Shown here: one piece after another, positions 52,000 through 60,600 of the stretch
How the letters are laid out: every line of letters begins with the position of its first letter
How positions within the stretch are numbered: the stretch's first letter is position 1
Assembly (NCBI GenBank): GCA_024809215.1
Contig: JANUBW010000003.1
Span: 310,001 to 374,000, forward strand
Origin: Niastella sp. OAS944
GTDB taxonomy: Bacteria > Bacteroidota > Bacteroidia > Chitinophagales > Chitinophagaceae
DNA: 64,000 nucleotides
Reading direction: 5' to 3'
The notes under the pieces: model-generated
The model's database searches: none
Told to the model about the DNA's origin: nothing
What the model saw: the letters and a program-made list of their open reading frames with translations, nothing else
Position numbers and translations under genes: made by a program

Positions 52000-53118
52000 T
52001 TGATATTGCCCGAAAACAACAATTTTAACACAGCACCGGAAAAACCCGTCGTATTACTATCGCCGTTGGATTGGGGATTAGGACATACCACCCGTTGTAT
52101 TCCAATCATCAACGTATTATTACATCAGGGTTGCAACGTTATTATAGCCTGTAATTCAACTCAAAAAGCTGTACTATCAAGAGAATTTCCTCAGCTTGCT
52201 TACGTATACTTATCAGGGTATAATTTGAAATACGGTAAAAAAAGGTGGGGTACTATAATCCGGATCATCCTTCAGACACCAAAAATATTGATCAAAATCA
52301 ATAACGAAAACACCTGGTTGAATATTTTCCTGAAATCGCAAAAGGTTGATCTCATTATCAGCGACAACCGCTTTGGTTTTTATTCGCCCAATATTCCTTC
52401 TGTTTTCATTACCCATCAGTTACATATAAAAACCGGGCTGGGTAAACTGGCCGATGGTTTACTTCAAAAATTGAATTACCGGCGCATTAAAAAATTTTCC
52501 ACCTGCTGGGTGCCCGATCAACAGGGAACAAGGTCATTGGCCGGGGAATTGTCGAACCCCCAAAAAATGCCGGCCATTCCGGTTCAATACATTGGCGGGC
52601 TCAGCCGGTTCACTACCTGCAAACAACAAACCAATTCCATTGATGTTTTAATTATTCTTTCGGGGCCCGAGCCACAACGCACCATTTTTGAAGAGCTTGT
52701 ATTGAGTGCAATGAAATTGATGCCCGAAAAAACAGTGCTGGTAAGAGCATTGCCAAAAGAGAATAATGAAGTACGTGTTGAAAATAACTGTACCATTTAC
52801 AATCATGCATCTGCCGCCCTGCTGAACGAATTAATTTGTAATGCAGAAATTGTAATTAGCCGTAGTGGTTATACAACTGTGATGGACCTGATGAAGCTGA
52901 AGAAAAAAAGTATTCTTGTTCCTACGCCTGGCCAGGCCGAGCAGGAGTACCTGGCCACGCACCTGCACAACCAACAACTAGCCTATACTGTTTCACAGGC
53001 AAGCTTTTTATTAATGAAAGCATTGGACGATGCAAGACAATTTGAATTTCGCTTGCTAACCATGGGAATGGAAGAATATAAGCAAGTGATTCGCGAAACG
53101 ATTGAAAGCCTCCCTTAA
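52000..53118 (+). CDS. MurG-like family glycosyltransferase
   Basis: This protein of about 372 residues has the two-domain GT-B layout. Near residue 22 it has P-L-D-W-G-L-G-H-T-T-R, the nucleotide-sugar/acceptor Gly-His loop seen in MurG and related transferases. The C-terminal donor site is V-I-S-R-S-G-Y-T-T-V-M-D-L near 290 with P-T-P-G-Q-A-E-Q-E-Y. There is no signal peptide. No ATG is present. TTG at 52000 or 52006 are the options, I took the first. It probably transfers a sugar in cell-envelope or polysaccharide synthesis. The sixA-like gene converges on it. Confidence 0.8.
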   Translation: MILPENNNFNTAPEKPVVLLSPLDWGLGHTTRCIPIINVLLHQGCNVIIACNSTQKAVLSREFPQLAYVYLSGYNLKYGKKRWGTIIRIILQTPKILIKINNENTWLNIFLKSQKVDLIISDNRFGFYSPNIPSVFITHQLHIKTGLGKLADGLLQKLNYRRIKKFSTCWVPDQQGTRSLAGELSNPQKMPAIPVQYIGGLSRFTTCKQQTNSIDVLIILSGPEPQRTIFEELVLSAMKLMPEKTVLVRALPKENNEVRVENNCTIYNHASAALLNELICNAEIVISRSGYTTVMDLMKLKKKSILVPTPGQAEQEYLATHLHNQQLAYTVSQASFLLMKALDDARQFEFRLLTMGMEEYKQVIRETIESLP

Positions 53119-53126
53119 TCCCACTA

Positions 53127-53621
53127 TCACAGTCCGGACTTTGGATAATCAAAAAACCAATACTGCTTCTCAGCATCCTTAAACTCTGACCAATCTTTAA
53201 TATCTGCTTTAACGGCAAACATGGCGCAGGTAGGCATATCATCTACCCGCACATCGGTTAAATCGTTTGCAAATTCGGTAATGCCGGGATTGTGGCCAAA
53301 GAGGGCAATGGTTTTTGCAGAAGCAGGCGCTTTTGCTATGGCATCATAAAAAGCATCGGGACCCGCCAGGTATAACGCTGGTACAAGTTTAATGTCTTCT
53401 TTATCGCCATCAAATTCCTTAATAAAAAGTGCTGCGGTTTTGCGGGCTCTTTTGGCAGAGCTTGAGATGAACGCATCAATTGAAACTTTTCTTTCGAGCA
53501 ATCGTTTGGCCATCTTGGGTGCATCATCTTTACCCCGGTCGTTCAAAGGACGATCAAAATCGCTTTCTCCAATATTGTCCCAACTGCTTTTTGCGTGCCT
53601 TATGATTATTACTGATTTCAT
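53127..53621 (-). CDS. SixA-like phosphohistidine phosphatase (histidine phosphatase superfamily)
   Basis: This 164-residue protein has the histidine-phosphatase signature I-I-R-H-A-K-S-S-W-D at residue 7 with the nucleophile His9. It also has R-P-L-N-D-R-G near 26 and the second His in F-G-H-N-P-G near 108. The length matches SixA, which removes phosphate from phosphohistidine of phosphorelay proteins. Whether it acts on the multi-PAS histidine kinase phosphorelay nearby is only a positional thought. Confidence 0.85.
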   Translation of the reverse strand: MKSVIIIRHAKSSWDNIGESDFDRPLNDRGKDDAPKMAKRLLERKVSIDAFISSSAKRARKTAALFIKEFDGDKEDIKLVPALYLAGPDAFYDAIAKAPASAKTIALFGHNPGITEFANDLTDVRVDDMPTCAMFAVKADIKDWSEFKDAEKQYWFFDYPKSGL

Positions 53622-53630
53622 AAAAAATAA

Positions 53631-53650
53631 TAGGGGGATAAATCCCCCTA
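53631..53650 (-). terminator. small hairpin between two minus-strand genes
   Basis: TAGGGGG-ataaat-CCCCCTA forms a 7-bp stem. On the minus strand it is followed by a T-rich stretch that runs to the sixA start. Confidence 0.45.
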
Positions 53651-53832
53651 AAAATAATGAGTTCGATCAAAGGAATCAGATATTTTAACAGGCCTGTTAT
53701 TAAAATTGGTTCCCCATAGGAAGCTAAACGGTCGGCAAGTGCACTTGCCGCAAATACTTTGCCAAACGCATTCACACACGAGGGAAAATACGTACAATTT
53801 TATGTATTATGAACTATATGTATGAAGTAGAA

Positions 53833-54468
53833 TTACAGTCCGCTTGAGTTGATGTAGTTTATCAATGACGCGGTATTTTTCACCTTTAATTTCTTTAGAA
53901 TATTGTGGCGGTGAACTTCCACTGTCTTAATTGAGATGGCTAACTTATCTGCAATTTCTTTCGATGACAAACCATTTCTGATGAGGTTAATAACTTCGAT
54001 CTCACGTTCGGATAGCTGGTTCAAACCATCGCCGCCTTCATCTTCATTCATCATTTGCTCGCTAAGAATATTCTTCACCTCCTGGCAGATGTATACATTG
54101 CCAGCAGTTACCTGATGAATGGCATCGAGCATTTCTTTGCGGGGTGAGTTCTTTGTTACATAACCACGGGCGCCAAGGCGGAGCATTTTTTTGGCATAAG
54201 CGGGTTGTGAGTGCATTGATACGGCTATCACTTTTGAACCGGGCGAAAGCTTACGGATCATTTTCAATATATCGAACCCATTCAATGGCGACATATTGAT
54301 ATCAAGCAGTACAATATTGGGGCGTTTGTCCCGGGCAATTTCAATGGCGCGTTGACCATCCCCCAATTCGGCTATTACTTCCAGGTCTTCGTTCCTTCCT
54401 AATAAATACGACCAGGTTTCACGGATCAAGGTGTGATCATCAACAATCATGATGGTAATTTTACTCAT
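53833..54468 (-). CDS. NarL-type response regulator (REC + LuxR HTH)
   Basis: This 211-residue regulator has a receiver domain at 1-120 with acidic pocket D10-D11, the phospho-acceptor Asp in V-L-L-D-I-N and the Lys in V-T-K-N-S. A LuxR-type HTH is at about 145-205 (L-S-E-R-E-I-E-V-I-N-L-I, S-S-K-E-I-A, S-I-K-T-V-E-V-H-R). It closely resembles the regulator at 57041, which sits next to a histidine kinase. This one has no adjacent kinase. It may be a duplicated partner of the same kinase. Confidence 0.92.
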   Translation of the reverse strand: MSKITIMIVDDHTLIRETWSYLLGRNEDLEVIAELGDGQRAIEIARDKRPNIVLLDINMSPLNGFDILKMIRKLSPGSKVIAVSMHSQPAYAKKMLRLGARGYVTKNSPRKEMLDAIHQVTAGNVYICQEVKNILSEQMMNEDEGGDGLNQLSEREIEVINLIRNGLSSKEIADKLAISIKTVEVHRHNILKKLKVKNTASLINYINSSGL

Positions 54469-54717
54469 ACGATTTTTTTTTCAGTAGTGTGTGAATGAGC
54501 TTATTATCTGCACAACGGCACGCGAAACAGCTAAGGGCTGTTTCATAGACCTTTTGTACAACTACTAATGGATGAGACTTATACCGTTGCTTTCTTAGGG
54601 GTATTGAAGGTGTTACATATAATCCCGTACTTGATATTAAGCATTTTTTCTGATATACGCAAACTTCATTTTAAAAATGCATTAATAATCTTGTAATATT
54701 CAATATGATAGGCAAAT
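54469..54717. other. gene-free region upstream of the regulator
   Basis: A 249-bp AT-rich stretch with no convincing gene, no clear terminator for the PurF-like gene and no -7 box that I trust. I see nothing else in it. Confidence 0.4.
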
Positions 54718-56565
54718 CTAATACCCTCTTACATTTTTACCCTCCATATAGTTGATAAATGCTTTGTTTACCACCCGGTTGCCACCAGGGGTTGGGTAAT
54801 TTCCTGTAAAATACCAGTCGCCTGTATTGGTTGGACACGCTTCGTGAAGGGACTCTATTGTCTGATAAATTACCTGTACAGGAACTGTTAGGCCCTTAGG
54901 GGTAATTAATTCAGCAATTTTATTTGAGATCTGTTCGGTTGTGAATGGTTTATAAACGTCCTGAACTACGTTTTCCGTATGTAACTGACCTAAACGTTGC
55001 AATTCTTTACATTTTTCATACAGCTCCTTCAGGCAATCCTCTTTGCCCATCTCTTTCCATAACTCTGTAGCTGCTCTGAATGCAATGAAATCGCCCAGTT
55101 TACTCATGTCAATTCCGTAACAATCCGGGTACCGGATCTGGGGCGCAGAAGACACAACTATTATCTTCTTGGGCTCCAGCCTGGCCAGCATACGAACAAT
55201 ACTTTCTTTGAGGGTAGTACCTCTTACAATGGAATCATCGATAACTACCAGGGTATCGGCGCCTTTCTCTACTGTTCCGTAAGTTACATCATAAACGTGT
55301 TGCACCATTTCATTACGGCTTACATCTTCTGTAATGAATGTACGCATTTTAACGTCCTTAATAGCAATCTTTTCTATCCTGATCTTACGGTTGATCATTT
55401 CTGACAACTTCTCCTCTGTAATATCCTTGCCCCACGATAAAATACGTTCTATCTTAACTTTTTTCAAATAGTCATCGAGCCCTTTCCATAAACCGTAAAA
55501 AGCAACTTCTGCTGTATTAGGTATAAATGAAAAGATCGTATTCTTAAGATCGTGATCAACAGCATTTAAGATCTGCGGACTTAAGTTGTAACCCAGGGCA
55601 ATACGTTCGCGATAAATTTTTTCATCGCTACCCCTTGAGAAGTAGATGCGCTCAAAGCTACAAGCCTTACGCTCTTTGGGTTCAACAACTTTATCAATAA
55701 TTATTTCACCATTGCTTTTTACAACCAGCCCCATACCAGGCATTAACTCCTTCACTTCATTTTCACCAACGTTGAATACCGTGCGTATGGCCGACCGCTC
55801 TGAAGCCGCTACAATAGCATCTTCACTTATATAATAATAGGCCGGACGAATTCCATGGGCATCGCGGAATATAAAGGAATCGCCATTACCCAACAGACCG
55901 CCTACAGTAAAACCACCATCAAAAAGAGGAACAGCTTTACGTAAAGCCGTTAATACATCCATTTCGCCGGGAGAATTCTCATCGCCTTTTACCACAAAAT
56001 GATGAATTACTTCCATCATTGCAGCCAGGTCGCTTTGTTTTTGGAACTCGCCAGGTTCAATATTAATAAGATCAAACAGCTCGTCGGTATTAACGAGGTT
56101 GAAATTACCAGCCAGCGCCATATTACGTGCCGGAATGGTGTGGCGTTTTATAAACGGATGACAGAACTCTACATTATTCTTTCCCTGTGTACCGTAGCGC
56201 AAATGACCTAATAACAGTTCACCCAGGAATGAAATATGCCCTTTCATTAAACCGGCATGCTTCATTACATCGGGCTGGTATTTTTCCAGCTCCTTTACTT
56301 CCTGGTTTATTTTACTGAAAACATCTGCTATTGGTTGTGGAGCGCTGCTGCGGATACGCTGCAAGAAGGGGTAACCAGGCTCAACATTCAGCTTCACAGC
56401 TGCTACACCCGCACCATCCTGACCGCGGTTATGTTGCTTTTCCATGAGCAGGTACAGCTTATTGAGGCCCCACATTACTGTACCGTATTGTTGCAAATAA
56501 TAGGAGAACGGCTTTCTTAGACGGATGAATGCTAATCCGCATTCATGTTTTATTGCATCACTCAT
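54718..56565 (-). CDS. PurF-like amidophosphoribosyltransferase family protein
   Basis: This 615-residue Ntn-glutamine amidotransferase starts M-S-D-A-I-K-H-E-C-G. Cys9 is the predicted nucleophile freed by propeptide removal, followed by G-Q-D-G-A-G and H-L-R-Y-G-T-Q-G. A phosphoribosyltransferase half has the PRPP-binding V-V-I-D-D-S-I-V-R-G-T-T near residue 438. It is longer than ordinary PurF (about 470-500 residues) because of inserts at about 65-110 and at the C terminus. It is therefore probably the second, diverged Bacteroidota form rather than the purine-pathway enzyme. It lies between the two response regulators. Confidence 0.82.
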   Translation of the reverse strand: MSDAIKHECGLAFIRLRKPFSYYLQQYGTVMWGLNKLYLLMEKQHNRGQDGAGVAAVKLNVEPGYPFLQRIRSSAPQPIADVFSKINQEVKELEKYQPDVMKHAGLMKGHISFLGELLLGHLRYGTQGKNNVEFCHPFIKRHTIPARNMALAGNFNLVNTDELFDLINIEPGEFQKQSDLAAMMEVIHHFVVKGDENSPGEMDVLTALRKAVPLFDGGFTVGGLLGNGDSFIFRDAHGIRPAYYYISEDAIVAASERSAIRTVFNVGENEVKELMPGMGLVVKSNGEIIIDKVVEPKERKACSFERIYFSRGSDEKIYRERIALGYNLSPQILNAVDHDLKNTIFSFIPNTAEVAFYGLWKGLDDYLKKVKIERILSWGKDITEEKLSEMINRKIRIEKIAIKDVKMRTFITEDVSRNEMVQHVYDVTYGTVEKGADTLVVIDDSIVRGTTLKESIVRMLARLEPKKIIVVSSAPQIRYPDCYGIDMSKLGDFIAFRAATELWKEMGKEDCLKELYEKCKELQRLGQLHTENVVQDVYKPFTTEQISNKIAELITPKGLTVPVQVIYQTIESLHEACPTNTGDWYFTGNYPTPGGNRVVNKAFINYMEGKNVRGY

Positions 56566-56660
56566 GTAATTACTCCCGAATTATGAAAAGAAAGCGCAAA
56601 GCTACAATGAATAAATGAGAAGAGAAAACAAAGGAATGTTAAGGCGGGGAAAATGAAAAA

Positions 56661-56690
56661 AACCCCCAGTCTTCATAGGTATGGGGGTTG
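56661..56690 (-). terminator. terminator of the HK-RR operon
   Basis: The stem AACCCCCA/TGGGGGTT is followed on the minus strand by TTTTTTC. It lies downstream of the response regulator at 57041. Confidence 0.75.
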
Positions 56691-56699
56691 TTCCTCATC

Positions 56700-56815
56700 A
56701 GGACATTGGATCAATATCTGCGCCGGTTTGTTTTTTAATTTAAACGGGCATTGGACGGTTCAGCTTTTCGTTAGGATCCTTGGATTTTGGACGTTGGATT
56801 TTAATTTGTTTTACT
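56700..56815. repeat. degenerate-word array (GGACATTGGATC, TTGGATTTTGGACG words)
   Basis: It has ggacattggatca on the left and gatccttggattttggacgttggat on the right, separated by AT-rich sequence. It fits the general design of the other arrays but is less clear. Confidence 0.4.
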
Positions 56816-57040
56816 ATAGATATTGGTAGCGCTAAATTGATGATTTTTCTGAAAGAAATCATAAAATATCTCATGTCTTTTAAACACTTAATGAATTTTT
56901 TCAGCCAAAAATAAAGGTTTACCCTTACGCGAAAGTTGTATGTCCCCCGAATAGTTATGGAATCCTCTTTTGCATTGATAATTATAACTATTTATTGTAG
57001 AATTTATACTACAACAACATGATTACCAGCATCCCCCTAT

Positions 57041-57682
57041 TTACATACTGGTAGCCACATTATTTATAAAATTCACCAGTGAGGCCGAATTTTTCAGTTT
57101 TAATTTCTTCAGAATATTATGACGGTGCACCTCTACCGTTTTTAAAGAAATGTTCAGGCTCATGGCAATTTCTTTCGACGATTGCCCTTCCTTAATGAGG
57201 TTAATGATCTGAATTTCCCTTTCGGTAAGCGCATTCACATTCGGCACATCCTTGTTTTCTTCCAACACCAGCTCTGATATATTATTCTTTATTTCATCGC
57301 AGATGTATTTATTGCCACTGTGCACTTCCATAATGGCTGTTATCATCTCTTCTTTCGATGAGTTTTTGGTAACATAACCCCGGGCGCCAATCTGTAACAT
57401 TTTTTTGGCGTAAGCCGGTTGTGAGTGCATGGAAATGCCAATGATGCGTGAAGCAGGCGATACCTTCCTGATCTTTTCAGTGGCCTCAAAACCCGATATA
57501 GGCAACATGTTTATATCCATGAGCACAATCTGGGGCTTTTTGTTCTTGGCCATTTCAACAGCCTGTTCCGAATCGCCGCATTCTGCAACCACAGTGAAAC
57601 GGGGGTCGTTATTCAGGATGAAACTCCAGGTTTCCCGTATCAATTTGTGGTCGTCTGCAATTAATACACTAATTTTTTCCAT
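57041..57682 (-). CDS. NarL-type response regulator, partner of the multi-PAS kinase
   Basis: This protein of about 213 residues has a receiver domain (D-D near residue 10, acceptor in V-L-M-D-I-N, Lys in V-T-K-N-S-S) and a LuxR HTH (L-T-E-R-E-I-Q-I-I-N-L-I, S-S-K-E-I-A, S-L-K-T-V-E-V-H-R). The start is ATG 57682 rather than a TTG two codons upstream. The kinase gene ends 15 bp before it on the same strand, so the two form an operon and a cognate pair. A strong terminator follows. Confidence 0.93.
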   Translation of the reverse strand: MEKISVLIADDHKLIRETWSFILNNDPRFTVVAECGDSEQAVEMAKNKKPQIVLMDINMLPISGFEATEKIRKVSPASRIIGISMHSQPAYAKKMLQIGARGYVTKNSSKEEMITAIMEVHSGNKYICDEIKNNISELVLEENKDVPNVNALTEREIQIINLIKEGQSSKEIAMSLNISLKTVEVHRHNILKKLKLKNSASLVNFINNVATSM

Positions 57683-57697
57683 AATCAATAAGGGGGT

Positions 57698-60600
57698 TTA
57701 GATATTTGAAATAGGGACATTTATTTTTAGTTTACATCCTTCGCCCAACGCAGTTACTATATGCACACTGCCATTGAATAGCTGGGCGCGGCTGGCGATG
57801 TTCGACAGGCCCACACCTTTTTTCGATCTCACTTTATCCAACTCGAATCCTTTGCCATCATCACTGATGGTAAGATCTACCGCATGACCCTCACTATCGG
57901 CAATGAGCTCTATAACCAGGTTTTTGGCCGAAGCATGCTTCAACACATTGTTCACCTGCTCCTGAATGATGCGGAAAAGCATCAGTTTCCTTTTTTCATC
58001 GAGTACATTATCAATTGTTCCCGAATAATAAAACTCAACGTGTAATCTTCTTGTGGCTTTAATATTCTCCACCAGGTCCTGCACTGAGTCAATCAACCCC
58101 AGGTCCCCGATACTCGGGGGCACCAGCGAGCGTGAAATGGTCCTGATCTCATTAATGGCAAGCGAAATATTATTGGTACTGCGGTTGATCAATTCGAGCC
58201 GGCTGTTATCATCCGTTTGCGCCAGCTCAAGATATAGTTTTGCCGTTGACAATATCTGGTTCACATTATCGTGCAGCTCCTTGCCAATTTCGGCTCTTTC
58301 TTTTTCCTGCGCATTTACCACCGCCTGGGCAATTACCTTTTGTTTATCTACTTCCTGTTTCAATAACTTCTTCTCCAGTTCCTTCTTGTCAGTTATATCC
58401 TGCATGGAGCCAACCATACGGGCAATTTTACCCGAGTGGTCGAAGATCAAAAAGCCACGGTCAAAGACCAGTGCATACTCGCCATTGGGTTTTATGAACC
58501 GGTACTCATCTTCCCATATGGTAGAGGTGTTGTCTTTTATAAATTTATCTAACCCATTCACCACGCGGTCGCGGTCTTCGGGGTGAATGCAGTTTTCCCA
58601 GAAATGATTTGAGTTATCAACATACCCTGGCTTAAATCCAAACAAGGTGTAAATGCCTTCACCCCAATACAAGGTGTTGGTGCTTACATCCCAATCCCAA
58701 ATGGCATCGTTGGTAGCTTTTGTTACCAGCAAATACCGCTCATTGCTCAACCTGATCTTTAACTCGGCATTTTTATTTTCAATGATTATCCGCAACTGAC
58801 TGCTGATGCGTTCAAACAGGCTCAGCTCGGTATCTGTTGGCGTTGCAGGGTACCGGTGATAAATGGCAATGGTTGCCAGTACCTCGTTGGCAGCATTTAA
58901 AATAGGGAACGACCAGCAGGACCGTAAACCAAACTGCCCGGCCACATGGCGATAAGTATTCCACAACGGGTCGGTTTCAATATCAACCGTTATCACCCTT
59001 TCCTTTCTATATATAGCAGTGCCGCAAGAACCGGCTTCGGGTCCAATGTGTACGCCATTTATTAAACGTGCATAATCTTCGGGCAGGCCAGCACCCGATA
59101 AGTGCAGTATAGTTTCCTTATCATCACTCGGCATTATTACCGAGCATATCATATTGGTGAAGATCTTTTCTAACCCACCCAAAAAATAATCGACCGTTGT
59201 TTTTAACGAGGCGGCTGGTTGTGCATTTATCTCCAACACTTCCTTCTCCAACTCAAGCAACCGCTCCTGTTTTTTACGATCAGAAATATCTTTGAAATAT
59301 ATAAATGCTCCCTGAGAGAATGGATACACACTCGTTTCGAGCCAGCGATTGAAGGCTGGTACAAAATGATCGAATGTAGAAGAGCTGCCGTACTCAATGG
59401 CTTCTACATATCGCCGGTACTCAGCTGTACCAACAAAATTGGGGAAGATCTTTTCTATACCAGAACCAATTACATCTTTTGCATCCAACCCCGTCAATCG
59501 CTCAACGGCATGGTTCCATAAAAATATATTCTGGTTCTTATCTACAGCAATAAAGCCATCGGTTATACTGGCCAGAATGTTTGTAATACGTTCTGAATAT
59601 TCTGTTAACTGGTGCTGACTGGTTCTTAATTCAATTTCGGCGGCTTTCTTTTGCGTAATATCAACAAAAGATGAAACCACCGCATCGGGGTGTACCCGTT
59701 GCTCAGTGTAATATACCGGCTCGGTGTTTATTGAGATCCAAAGCAGTGAGCCATCTGTTCGCTGAATACCCATGATCACATTCTGCAACGAACGGCCGGT
59801 GCGTAGGGTGATCAACGATGGATGTTGCTCTGGCGGAAATGGCGTTCCATTCTCATATATACATAAACTTTCGGTACCTGTAGTTTTTCCTATTAATAAA
59901 TTGCCCGATACGCCCAGTATCATTTCTGCGCTGCGATTACAGGCAATGATCTCCCCATGTTTATCGTGCATCAAAATACCCTCGCCTAATGCATGCACTA
60001 CCGAGCGGTATCTTTCTTCATTTATACGCAGGTCTTCCTGCGATTGACGGGCCTCTGTAATATCGCGGTAAATACCTGCAAAACCAATACGGGCACCACG
60101 GTCGTTCTTTACAAACGACAATGCACAATTGAGGTAAACGCGTTTACCATCGTGCCGGTTATAATAAGCCTGGCCTTCCCAGCTGTCATTTTCATGCACC
60201 TGCTGTAAGGCTTCTTCCCAGGTGTTTGATAAATAGGTAAGATCAATAAAGTCGTTTAACCGTTTACCAATGATCTCTTCACCAGGTATACCGTATATTT
60301 TTTCAGCGGCTTTATTAAACGATATTATGTTAAGGTTGAGGTCGGTTGAAATTATACCTTCCGATACATCCTGCATTACCTGTACCTGAAAGCGGATCTT
60401 TTCTTCGGCCAGTTTGCGGTCATGTATGTCAACTATAGAACCAATATAGCCTACAAAAGTGCCGTCCTCTAAAAAGCGGGGCACGCCATGATCGAGTACC
60501 CAACGGTACTCATTATCTTTATTTTTAAGGCGGTATTCCAACACAACCGGTTCGCGATACCTGAAATACCTTTTGTATTTTTCGCAAGCAATCGGAACAT

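Larger units (their letters stand above)
56566..57040. other. 475-bp gene-free region with terminator and repeat words
   Basis: No gene is supported. It holds a terminator (56661-56690) for the response regulator that reads towards it, a degenerate-word stretch at about 56700-56815, and AT-rich sequence up to the regulator stop. Confidence 0.5.
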
